The notes under the pieces: generated by a model
The model's input: only the letters and a program-made list of their open reading frames with translations
Databases searched by the model: none
Told to the model about the DNA's origin: nothing
Translations under genes and position numbers: made by a program
Shown: positions 8,407-15,231 of the stretch, piece after piece
Numbering within the stretch: the first letter of the stretch is position 1
How the letters are laid out: each line of letters begins with the position of its first letter
NCBI RefSeq assembly: GCF_012034245.1
Contig: NZ_JAATEO010000025.1
Span: forward strand, 1-64,000
DNA length: 64,000 nucleotides
From: Micromonospora thermarum
Lineage (GTDB): Bacteria; Actinomycetota; Actinomycetes; Mycobacteriales; Micromonosporaceae
Direction: 5' to 3'

Positions 8407-8913
8407 ATGAGCCAGGAGTCCGGACCGGAGGTGGACTCGACGCCCGCAACGGGACGATCGGCCCGCGCCCTGGACGAGGTCGACCGGCGCATCCTGGCCG
8501 AGCTGGCCCGGGACGGGCGCACGTCGGTGCGTACGCTCGCCGAGCGCATCCACATCTCCCGCACCAACGCGTACGCCCGGGTGGAGCGCCTGCTGCGCGA
8601 CGGTGTGATCACCGGCTTCCGGGCGCAGGTCGCGCCGGAGGCCGCCGGGCTCGGCACCTCGGCGTACATCGCGATCACGATCGAGCAGAACACCTGGCGC
8701 GAGGTGTCCGCGGAGCTGGCGCGGGTGCGCTACATCGAGCACGCCGCGCTGCTCGGCGGCGACCACGACGTGCTCGCCCTGGTCCGCGCGCCGGACAACG
8801 CCACCCTGCGCGACGTGGTGCTGAGCCGGGTGCAGAGCATTCCGGGGGTCCTCTCCACCCGCACCTGGCTGGTCTTCCACGAGTTCGACGGCGAGACCAG
8901 CCCCTGGGAGTGA
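8407..8913 (+). CDS. Lrp/AsnC-family transcriptional regulator
   Basis: The 168-residue protein has an N-terminal winged HTH (about 20-75: LDEVDRRILAELARDGRTSVRTLAERIHISRTNAYARVERLLRDGVI) and a C-terminal RAM ligand-binding/oligomerisation domain (VRYIEHAALLGGDHDVLALVRAPDN). Lrp proteins sense amino acids. Its divergence from bkdABC points to control of branched-chain keto-acid oxidation, as with BkdR-type regulators, and likely autoregulation. A GTG lies at 8401, but the AGGAAGG box at 8393-8399 has proper spacing only to the ATG at 8407. Confidence 0.93.
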   Translation: MSQESGPEVDSTPATGRSARALDEVDRRILAELARDGRTSVRTLAERIHISRTNAYARVERLLRDGVITGFRAQVAPEAAGLGTSAYIAITIEQNTWREVSAELARVRYIEHAALLGGDHDVLALVRAPDNATLRDVVLSRVQSIPGVLSTRTWLVFHEFDGETSPWE

Positions 8914-9058
8914 CCCGGGCGCGCCGGCGCTGCAAAGAACCTGCAAACGCCAGCTCTTGCCGCCCGGTCACCGCTGCCCGGCGGTCAGCGCCGCTCGATC
9001 CGTCGCCGCGCCGACCGCCGGCGGAAGCGAGCCGCCACACACCTGGTGAGTGAGCCCC

Positions 9059-10033
9059 TCAGCGCTCGGGTGGGGCCTCCAGCCCTTCCCGGTCGGCCAG
9101 CTCCAGGAGCGGTTCCAGCGAGTACGCGCGGTCGTCCAGCCCGGCGTGCGGGTCGCCGCGTTCCGCGAAGCGGGCCGGCATCGTCGTGACGTCGAAGTCC
9201 TCCGGCCGGACGTCGTCCAGCTCGGACCAGTCCAGCGGCGCGGACACCAGCGCCGCCGGGGTGGGCCGGATCGAGTACGCCGACGTCATCGTGTGGTCCC
9301 GGGCCATCTGGTTGTAGTCGACGAAGACCGGCCGGTCCCGCTGGTCCCGCCACCACGTGGTGGTCACCAGGTCGGGTCGACGGCGCTGCATCTCCCGGCC
9401 CAGCGCGAGGACGGCCCGCCGGCACTCGCCGAAGCTCCACCGGGGTTCGATGGTCAGGTAGACGTGCAGGCCCCGGCCTCCGGTGGTCTTCGGGTAGCCG
9501 ACCAGCCCCAGCTCGTCGAGGAACGCGCGGACCTCGTGCGCCACCGGCACCACCTGGTCGAAGCCGACCCCCGGCAGCGGGTCCAGGTCGATGCGCAGCT
9601 GGTCGGGCCGCTCGACGTCGCCCTTGGACACCGGCCACGGGTGGAAGCGCAGGGTGCCGAGGTTGACCGCCCAGATGACGACCGCCAGCTCGCTCGGCGC
9701 GACCTCGTCGGCGGTACGACCGCTGGGGAACGTGATGTGGGCGGTCCGGACCCATTCGGGCGCCCCGGCCGGCAGCCGCTTCTGGTAGAACGCGTCGCCC
9801 CGGTTGTCCTGCCGGGTGGCGATCTTCGCGCCCTCGAAGACGCCGCGCGGCCAGCGCTCCAGCATGGTCGGTCGGTCCCGGAGGGCCCGCAGGATGCCGT
9901 CGCCGACGGCCAGGAAGTATCGCACCACGTCGAGCTTGGTCAGCCCGCGCTCGGGAAAGTACGGCTTGTCCGGGCTGGAGACCCGTACGACGCGCTCCCC
10001 GACCCGGACATCCTCCGCCGCCGTCGTCGCCAC
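9059..10033 (-). CDS. LigD-type polymerase/primase domain protein (NHEJ)
   Basis: The 324-residue protein corresponds to the stand-alone polymerase (AEP primase-like) domain of LigD used in non-homologous end joining. The metal-binding Asp pair is in RIDLDPLPG, with the family motifs TRQDNRGDAFYQKRLP, YPKTTGGRGLHVYLTIEPRWSF and VFVDYNQMARDHTMTSAYSIRP. It lacks the ligase and nuclease domains of full LigD, and no ku gene is adjacent. Actinomycetes often encode such separate Pol proteins. It probably fills gaps with ribonucleotides at breaks, but that role is inferred from the family. Confidence 0.93.
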   Translation of the reverse strand: MATTAAEDVRVGERVVRVSSPDKPYFPERGLTKLDVVRYFLAVGDGILRALRDRPTMLERWPRGVFEGAKIATRQDNRGDAFYQKRLPAGAPEWVRTAHITFPSGRTADEVAPSELAVVIWAVNLGTLRFHPWPVSKGDVERPDQLRIDLDPLPGVGFDQVVPVAHEVRAFLDELGLVGYPKTTGGRGLHVYLTIEPRWSFGECRRAVLALGREMQRRRPDLVTTTWWRDQRDRPVFVDYNQMARDHTMTSAYSIRPTPAALVSAPLDWSELDDVRPEDFDVTTMPARFAERGDPHAGLDDRAYSLEPLLELADREGLEAPPER

Positions 10034-10076
10034 GCCTCACACGGTAGCCGCCCGTGGGCCGCCCGGCGGGGACACG

Positions 10077-10116
10077 CCGCCGGCCGGACGGCTCCGGTGA
10101 GCGGTCCGGCCGGCGG
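10077..10116 (-). terminator. Terminator hairpin downstream of the small helical protein gene
   Basis: A perfect 13-base stem, CCGCCGGCCGGAC at 10077-10089 and GTCCGGCCGGCGG at 10104-10116, lies just beyond the stop at 10128 of the minus-strand 79-residue gene and upstream of the LigD-type gene, separating the two transcripts. Confidence 0.7.
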
Positions 10117-10127
10117 TACGGCGACGA

Positions 10128-10367
10128 TCAGCGCCCTTCTTGCTGCATGCGCGCCATCAGCATCTGTTTGCCCTGCTCGCCCGCCTTGCGGTTGTTCTCC
10201 TGGATCTTCTTGAACCAGGTGGCGAGTTCGCTGTCTCCGCGCGCCTGGGCGTCGGAGATGTACGTCTCCATCCGGTAGATGTTCTCGAGGGACATCTGTA
10301 TCGCGTGGATGAGGTCGTAGTTCTTGTCCTTCAGAGCGCTCTTCTGCTCCATTGTCATGGTCGCCAC
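10128..10367 (-). CDS. Small helical protein of unknown function
   Basis: The 79-residue product is not assigned to a family with certainty. It is very polar and predicted almost entirely helical: two amphipathic helices (about 5-38, with MEQKSALKDKNYDLIHAIQ, and 42-78, with SELATWFKKIQENNRKAGEQGKQM) separated by a short ARGDSE turn, like a helical hairpin or half a ferritin-like bundle. There is no membrane segment or signal. It uses more Lys, Asn, Gln and Tyr codons than its neighbours. A GGGGAGGT-like box precedes the ATG. It has its own terminator and is transcribed away from the phosphatase gene. Confidence 0.75.
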   Translation of the reverse strand: MATMTMEQKSALKDKNYDLIHAIQMSLENIYRMETYISDAQARGDSELATWFKKIQENNRKAGEQGKQMLMARMQQEGR

Positions 10368-10488
10368 GGCGTACCTCCCCTGTCCGTGTCGTGGTCGAGC
10401 CAGCGCTTACCCCTCATCGGCCCGTTCACGCCCGGGAGCGCCGGCACCTCGCGGTTACCCGGCGACGCGCCGGGGTAGGGGGTGGCGC

Positions 10489-11217
10489 ATGGCGGAACTG
10501 GCGGCGCTGTGGATCGTCCGGCACGGCGAGAGCACGGCGAACGTGGCGGCCGGCGCGGCCGAGGCGTCCGGTGCCGAGCTGATCGACCTCACCCACCGCG
10601 ACCCGGACGTGCCGCTCAGCCGCACCGGGGAGGAGCAGGCCCGGGCCACCGGTCGGTGGCTCGCCGGGCTGCCCGAGGCCCGCCGACCCGACGTGGCGGT
10701 GGTGTCGCCGTACCTGCGTGCGCGGCGGACCGCCGAGCTGGCCCTCGACCGCACCGGCGTCCCGTGCACCCGCGACGAGCGGCTGCGCGACCGGGAGCTG
10801 GGCATCCTCGACGGCCTGACCGGGCACGGCGTACGCCGCCGGTACCCGGAGGAGGCGGCGCGGCGGGACCGGCACGGCAAGTTCTACTACCGCCCGCCCG
10901 GCGGCGAGTCGTGGACGGACGTGGCGCTGCGGCTGCGCGCCCTCCTCGGCGACCTCCGTCGCGACCACGAGGGCCAGCGGGTGCTGCTGTTCGGCCACGA
11001 CGCCATCGTCTTCCTCATCCGTTACCTGGTGGAGGGGCTCACCGAGGAGGAGTTGATGGCGTTGACCCGCGAGCACGTCATCGCGAACTGCTCGGTGACC
11101 GGCTGGTCGGCCGACGACGGCCGGCTCCGCCCCGACGTGTTCAACGACGTACGCCACCTGCGCCGCGAGGGCGCCCGACCGACCAGGGAGGACGAGGTCC
11201 ATGCCGAACCGGTCTGA
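10489..11217 (+). CDS. Histidine phosphatase family protein (phosphoglycerate mutase-like)
   Basis: The 242-residue cytosolic protein has the catalytic N-terminal WIVRHGEST motif with the phospho-accepting histidine, the VSPYLRARRTAEL arginine region, ELGILDGLTGHG, and the second catalytic histidine in VLLFGHDAIVFLIRYLVEG. This is the branch-1 phosphatase pattern, and it lacks features specific to true glycolytic mutases. The substrate is unknown. Its 3' end overlaps the NnrD-like gene by 17 bases, so the two are probably cotranscribed. The ATG at 10489 immediately precedes the RHG domain and has a GGGGGT-type ribosome site. Confidence 0.9.
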   Translation: MAELAALWIVRHGESTANVAAGAAEASGAELIDLTHRDPDVPLSRTGEEQARATGRWLAGLPEARRPDVAVVSPYLRARRTAELALDRTGVPCTRDERLRDRELGILDGLTGHGVRRRYPEEAARRDRHGKFYYRPPGGESWTDVALRLRALLGDLRRDHEGQRVLLFGHDAIVFLIRYLVEGLTEEELMALTREHVIANCSVTGWSADDGRLRPDVFNDVRHLRREGARPTREDEVHAEPV

Positions 11218-11704
11218 CACCCCGGTCATCACGCCGGCGCTGCTGCGGGACTGGGCGCTGCCCATGCCGTCGGGAGGCAAGGAGTCGCGGGGCACGGTGC
11301 TGGTGGTCGGCGCGGGCCGTCCGGTGATCCTGACGCCGAACCTCACCGAGGCCCGGCACCTGCTCGGCCGCGACCCCGGCGACGACCTCGACGCGGAGGC
11401 GACGGAGCTGGCCGGCCGGTACGACGCCGTGGTGTCGCTGTACGGCCACATCGCCCCGCCGGACGGGCGGGGCTGGCGGGAGGAGAGCGGCGACGCGGGG
11501 CTCGGCACCTCGGGCAGCGGCGACGTGCGCGCCGGTCTGCTGGCCGGCCTGCTGTCCCGGGGCGCGGAGCCGGCGCAGGCCGCGTGCTGGGGTGCGTTCG
11601 CGCACGCCGTGAGCGGCCAGCGCCTGGTGCCGCAGTACGGCCGGATCGGTTTCCTGGCCCGCGAGCTGCTCGACGAGATTCCGCACACCCTCGCCACGGT
11701 CTGA
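11201..11704 (+). CDS. nnrD: Internally deleted ADP-dependent NAD(P)H-hydrate dehydratase
   Basis: Intact NnrD (YjeF C-terminal, ribokinase fold) repairs hydrated NAD(P)H and is about 280 residues long. This one is 167. The N-terminal strand (ALLRDWALPMPSGGKESRGTVLVVGAG) joins directly to PVILTPNLTEARHLLGRD, a segment normally near residue 170. The C-terminal half is well conserved, including the catalytic GLGTSGSGDVRAGLLAGLLSRGAEPAQAACWGAFAHA stretch with its aspartate. The missing part of roughly 90-100 residues carries much of the substrate pocket and core sheet. The frame is kept across the junction near 11315. The product is probably inactive unless repurposed. It overlaps the preceding phosphatase gene. 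Confidence 0.85.
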   Translation: MPNRSDTPVITPALLRDWALPMPSGGKESRGTVLVVGAGRPVILTPNLTEARHLLGRDPGDDLDAEATELAGRYDAVVSLYGHIAPPDGRGWREESGDAGLGTSGSGDVRAGLLAGLLSRGAEPAQAACWGAFAHAVSGQRLVPQYGRIGFLARELLDEIPHTLATV

Positions 11705-11733
11705 CACCCTTTGTCTCCCGGGAGAAGGTGTGT
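11704..11733 (+). terminator. Stem-loop after nnrD
   Basis: A perfect 12-base palindrome, TCTCCCGGGAGA at 11714-11725, is flanked by the imperfect complementary stretches ACACCCTT and AAGGTGTG. It directly follows the nnrD stop and precedes the subtilase gene, so it may end the upstream transcript or act as an operator for the subtilase. Confidence 0.35.
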
Positions 11734-11850
11734 GTAACGCCACATGAACGTCCAGCGCTGTCTACATCGGTGACGGGCACCCTGCCCGCCGCCCGCCGGA
11801 CCGCTCCCCACCAGGGAGCGCCGGCCGCACGACAGCCCCTGGGAGTCTGT

Positions 11851-13341
11851 GTGAAGAACCTCCGTCGCAAGACACTGGCCGCCGCGTCGGCCGTGTCCCT
11901 CGGTGTCGGCCTGGCCGTCACCGGTGGCATGGCTCCGGCCGCGTCGGCCGCCGGGCCGGACACCACGTACCTGGTGCTGGCCCCGCAGGGCGCCACGACC
12001 GACAAGGCGGTGGCCCGCGTGGCCTCCGCCAGGGGCTCGATCGTGGCCGAGTACGACCAGATCGGCGTGCTGGTCGTCCGCTCCACCAACCCGGAGTTCG
12101 CCGCCGACGTGGCGGGCGCCGGGGTCGACTCGGTCGCCGCGACGACCGGCCTCGGTTCCGCCATCGAGGAGGGCGAGACCGTCGAGGTCGACGCCGCGGC
12201 CGTCGCCGCTGCCGCCGGTGACCCCACCGGCGAGCCGCTCTACGGCCAGCAGTGGGACATGCCGATGATCGACGTGCCCGAGGCGCACGCCGTCACCACC
12301 GGCAGCGCGAACGTCGTGGTGGGTGTGCTGGACAGCGGCATCTCCAGCAGCCACCCCGACCTGGCCAGCCAGATCGCCAAGGACAAGAGCGCCTCCTGCC
12401 TGGGCGGCGTCGTCAACACGTCCGAGGCGGCCTGGAACCCGACCACCTCCGACCACGGCACCCACGTGGCCGGCACGATCGCCGCCGCGATCAACGGTGT
12501 CGGCGTCACCGGCGTCGCGCCCGGCGTCAAGGTGGCCGCGGTCAAGGTCGTCAACGACGACGGCCTCATCTACCCGGAGGCTGCGGTCTGCGGGTTCCTG
12601 TGGGCCGCCGAGCACGGCATGCGGGTGACCAACAACAGCTACTACATCGACCCGTGGGAGCTGAACTGCCGCAACGACGAGCGGCAGCGTCCGGTCTGGC
12701 AGGCGGTGCAGCGGGCCATCCGCTACTCGCAGTCCAAGGGCGTGCTGCACGTCGCGTCGGCGGGCAACTCCAACTACGACCTGGCGCACAAGAACGTCGA
12801 CGACGGCAGCCCGAACGACGGCAGCGCTCCGGTCGAGGTCCGCGAGGTCAACAGCGCCTGCCTCGTCCTGCCGGGCGAGGCGCCGGGCGTCGTCACCGTC
12901 TCGGCGGTCGGCCCGACCGGGGCGAAGAGCTACTACTCGTCGTACGGCACGGGCGTCGTCGACGTGACGGCGCCGGGCGGCGACACCCGGTTCCGCACCC
13001 AGGGTGCCCGCTCGACCCTCACCGACGGCATCCTGTCCACCACCTTCAACACCAGCACGAAGACCAACGGCTGGGGTTACAAGCAGGGCACCTCGATGTC
13101 CTCGCCGCACGCGGCGGGTGTCGCGGCGCTCGCCGCCTCCGCGCACCCGGGCATCAACCCGGGCGCTCTGGCGGCCCTGCTGGAGAACACCGCGGTGGCG
13201 CAGTCCTGCCCCGAGGGCGTCTACAACCCGGTGCCGCTGATCGCGGCCGGTCCTCACGCGTACGACGCCACGTGCGCGGGCGGGGAGCGCAACGGGTTCT
13301 ACGGCGCGGGCATGGTCAACGCGTACCAGGTTGTGAAGTAG
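11851..13341 (+). CDS. Secreted subtilisin-like serine protease (S8 family)
   Basis: The 496-residue exported protease starts with a signal peptide (KNLRRKTLAAASAVSLGVGL to AASA). An I9-like propeptide region follows to about residue 130. The catalytic domain carries Asp161 (VVGVLDSGI), His202 (DHGTHVAGTIAA) and Ser415 (GTSMSSPHAAGVAALAA), with the oxyanion asparagine in HVASAGNSN. Several cysteines (for example SCLGG, ELNC and QSCPEG) suggest disulfides. There is no C-terminal PPC domain. The GTG at 11851 is chosen for its GGGAG box and because the signal peptide starts there. No membrane anchor is present, so this is not a mycosin. Confidence 0.95.
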   Translation: MKNLRRKTLAAASAVSLGVGLAVTGGMAPAASAAGPDTTYLVLAPQGATTDKAVARVASARGSIVAEYDQIGVLVVRSTNPEFAADVAGAGVDSVAATTGLGSAIEEGETVEVDAAAVAAAAGDPTGEPLYGQQWDMPMIDVPEAHAVTTGSANVVVGVLDSGISSSHPDLASQIAKDKSASCLGGVVNTSEAAWNPTTSDHGTHVAGTIAAAINGVGVTGVAPGVKVAAVKVVNDDGLIYPEAAVCGFLWAAEHGMRVTNNSYYIDPWELNCRNDERQRPVWQAVQRAIRYSQSKGVLHVASAGNSNYDLAHKNVDDGSPNDGSAPVEVREVNSACLVLPGEAPGVVTVSAVGPTGAKSYYSSYGTGVVDVTAPGGDTRFRTQGARSTLTDGILSTTFNTSTKTNGWGYKQGTSMSSPHAAGVAALAASAHPGINPGALAALLENTAVAQSCPEGVYNPVPLIAAGPHAYDATCAGGERNGFYGAGMVNAYQVVK

Positions 13342-13360
13342 TCCGGCACCACACCGTGTG

Positions 13361-13386
13361 GGGCCCGGCGGTCATCCGCCGGGCCC
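13361..13386 (+). terminator. Terminator of the subtilase gene
   Basis: A perfect 11-base stem, GGGCCCGGCGG at 13361-13371 and CCGCCGGGCCC at 13376-13386, with a TCAT loop, lies 19 bases after the protease stop codon. Confidence 0.85.
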
Positions 13387-13453
13387 ATCCGTTTCTCCTG
13401 CTCAACCCCGGGTACGGAAGGAGTCCTCAGCCCGAGTCGAGGAGGTCAGCCCG

Positions 13454-13954
13454 GTGTCCACCGATGCCATCGTCCTGTTGAAAGAGGACCACAAGGAGAT
13501 GCGCCGCCTGTTCAAGGAGTTCCAGGCCAGCGAGGAGGCGCCGGCGAGCCAGCGCGAGAAGCTGGTCAAGCAGATCCTCGAGGCGCTGACCGTGCACACC
13601 TACCTCGAGAACGAGGTCATGTACCCGGAGGTCCGCAAGCGCCTGCCGGAACTGGAGGACCACGTCCTGGAGTCGTACGAGGAGCACCACGTCGCCGACG
13701 TGCTCTGCTTCGAGCTCTTCACGATGAAGCCGGACGACGAGCACTACAACGCCAAGACGACGGTGCTGATCGAGAGCGTGCTGCACCACGTCGAGGAGGA
13801 GGAGCAGGAGTGGTTCCCCAAGGTGCGCGAGAAGATGGGGCGTAACGAGCTGCAGGAGCTGGGCGAGCGGATGATCGAGATGCGCAAGAAGGCGCCCCGG
13901 TCGCCGGCCGCCCCGAAGGCCCTGAAGAAGTCCCTCGACGCGGTGCGCGCCTGA
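13454..13954 (+). CDS. Hemerythrin-like (HHE) domain protein
   Basis: The 166-residue protein has the HHE cation-binding four-helix pattern: LLKEDHKEMRRLFKEF, then LTVHTYLENEVMYPEV, ESYEEHHVADVLCFEL and ESVLHHVEEEEQEWFPKV supply the expected His and Glu ligands for a diiron site. The C-terminus is basic and Ala/Pro-rich. Such proteins bind oxygen or NO or protect iron-sulfur chemistry; the exact role is unknown. The start is GTG at 13454, behind an AGGAGG box at 13440-13445 with eight-base spacing. Confidence 0.93.
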   Translation: MSTDAIVLLKEDHKEMRRLFKEFQASEEAPASQREKLVKQILEALTVHTYLENEVMYPEVRKRLPELEDHVLESYEEHHVADVLCFELFTMKPDDEHYNAKTTVLIESVLHHVEEEEQEWFPKVREKMGRNELQELGERMIEMRKKAPRSPAAPKALKKSLDAVRA

Positions 13955-13969
13955 ACCCGCCACGCCATC

Positions 13970-13996
13970 CGGGGCCCGGCCGCCGGTCGGGCCCCG
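13970..13996. terminator. Bidirectional terminator hairpin
   Basis: Nine-base arms, CGGGGCCCG at 13970-13978 and CGGGCCCCG at 13988-13996, lie between the convergent hemerythrin-like and metallophosphoesterase genes. Confidence 0.75.
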
Positions 13997-14003
13997 ACGC
14001 GTG

Positions 14004-14873
14004 TCACCAGGCGCTCGGGGGCACCCCGTCCGGCTCCGGCAGGATGCGCCGCAGCTCGCCCGGGGGCGCGCTCCGCCGCCGCCACTCGCGCGGGTAGCCC
14101 ACCGACACCTCCTCGAACCGGACGCCGTCGTACCAGGTCGTGCGGGGAATGTGCAGATGGCCGTAGACCATGGCGGCGGCGTCGAAGCGCACGTGCCAGT
14201 CGGCGGTCGCCTCGGTGCCGCACCACTGGGCGAAGATCGGGTACCGCAGGACGCGCGTCGGCTCCCGGACCAGCGGCCAGTGGTTGACCAGCACGGTCGG
14301 CAACGCCGGATCCCGCTCGGCCAGCCGCCGGGCGGTTTCCGCCACCCGGGCCGCGCACCACGCCGAGCGGCTCTCGTAAGGGTCCGGGTGCAGCAGGTAC
14401 TCGTCGGTGCACACGACGCCCGTCCGGTACGCCTCGGCCAGCGCCGCCTCCGGCGTGTCGAAGCCCTCCGGCCGCCAGCTGTGGTCGTACAGCAGGAACA
14501 GGGGCGCCACGGTCACCGGACCGCCGCGCCCCTCCCACGCCGGGTACGGATCCTCCGGGGTGACGATGCCGAGGCCCCGGCACAGCTCGACCAGGTGGGC
14601 GTAGCGGGCCACGCCGCGCAGCGTCACCGGATCGGTGGGCGGGGTCCACAGTTCGTGGTTGCCCGGGGACCAGACCACCTTCGCGAACCGGCCGGCCAGC
14701 AGCCGCAGCGCCCACTCGATCTGCTCGACGGTGTCGCCGACGTCCCCGGCGACGAGCAGCCAGTCGTCCGGCGACTCGGTACGCAGCCCCTCGACGATCG
14801 CCCGGTTGTCCGCGTGCCGCACGTGCAGATCACTGATGGCGAGCAGGCTCCCGTCACCACCCGCCCCCGCCAT
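14004..14873 (-). CDS. Calcineurin-like metallophosphoesterase
   Basis: The 289-residue cytosolic protein contains all the metal-binding motifs of the family: ISDLHVRH (D-x-H), VAGDVGDT (GDxxD), SPGNHELW (GNHE), LVNHWPL and YGHLHIP (GHxH). Length and spacing match actinobacterial phosphodiesterases of the Icc/YfcE-like superfamily. The substrate cannot be read from the sequence. It is monocistronic between a shared terminator and the repeat/riboswitch region of glyA. Confidence 0.92.
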   Translation of the reverse strand: MAGAGGDGSLLAISDLHVRHADNRAIVEGLRTESPDDWLLVAGDVGDTVEQIEWALRLLAGRFAKVVWSPGNHELWTPPTDPVTLRGVARYAHLVELCRGLGIVTPEDPYPAWEGRGGPVTVAPLFLLYDHSWRPEGFDTPEAALAEAYRTGVVCTDEYLLHPDPYESRSAWCAARVAETARRLAERDPALPTVLVNHWPLVREPTRVLRYPIFAQWCGTEATADWHVRFDAAAMVYGHLHIPRTTWYDGVRFEEVSVGYPREWRRRSAPPGELRRILPEPDGVPPSAW

Positions 14874-15125
14874 GCCGTCGATCCTAAGGGCGCGCCCCCG
14901 GCCCGGCGACCCCCCGTCGCCCCTGCTCCTCCCGTCGATCTTGCACTTTCGGCCCCTGTTATGGGCTCAATACCCCTTTTTCCCGGGCCGGAATTGCAAG
15001 ATCGACGAGGACCGGGACGAGGGGGTCAGGAGCCGGCGACGGTTCGGCCATCTTGCGGTACTGACCACGACCGGCGGGTCGACCCCGGCGGACGGCCGGG
15101 CACGCCGGCACCCGGTAGGATCCCC
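14874..15125. other. Gene-free region upstream of glyA
   Basis: This stretch between the metallophosphoesterase start and the ZTP riboswitch has no coding region. It holds the 75-base palindrome at 14933-15007 and presumably the glyA promoter further downstream (15040-15110), where no textbook -35/-10 pair is obvious. Confidence 0.5.
14933..15007. repeat. 75-bp intergenic palindrome, family 2, copy A
   Basis: Perfect 13-base ends (CGTCGATCTTGCA at 14933-14945, TGCAAGATCGACG at 14995-15007) enclose partly complementary inner arms (CTTTCGGCCC against GGGCCGGAAT) and an A/T-containing centre. A second element of exactly the same length, with the same GATCTTGCAC-type ends and CGGCCC inner blocks, occurs at 38737-38811. 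The layout suggests a short non-autonomous palindromic element (REP/MITE-like). Confidence 0.85.
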
Positions 15126-15210
15126 TCGGGCCGTGACTGGCGCATTGGAGATGGAGAACCATCGGGGAGCGGCCCCGTCACGAGGACGCATGCCGAGCGC
15201 CTGGGCCTTC
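15126..15210 (+). ncRNA. ZTP riboswitch (pfl motif) upstream of glyA
   Basis: The conserved pfl elements appear in order. GGGCC (15128-15132) leads into CGTGACTGGCG, and CATCGGGGAGCG is followed by GGCCC (15171-15175), which closes the P1 helix with GGGCC. After a variable hairpin comes GCGCCTGGGCC (15198-15207), which forms the ligand pocket and pseudoknot. The motif lies 22 bases before the glyA start. ZTP signals folate (10-formyl-THF) shortage, and glyA makes one-carbon units. The CCTGG at 15200-15204 is complementary to CCAGG at 15220-15224 in the ribosome site, suggesting translational control (inference). Confidence 0.92.
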
Positions 15211-15231
15211 CGCACGTCACCAGGAGGTCGC

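Noticed and set aside
8930..8970. TGCAAA direct repeats resembling a LacI-type sugar operator
   Set aside because: They lie between two convergent gene ends with no promoter to control; probably chance or part of a terminator region.
10426..13257. Very long open frame on the minus strand across the phosphatase, nnrD and subtilase genes
   Set aside because: It is antisense to genes with clear domains and has Arg/Gly/Val-rich, domain-free composition, an effect of GC-rich third positions.
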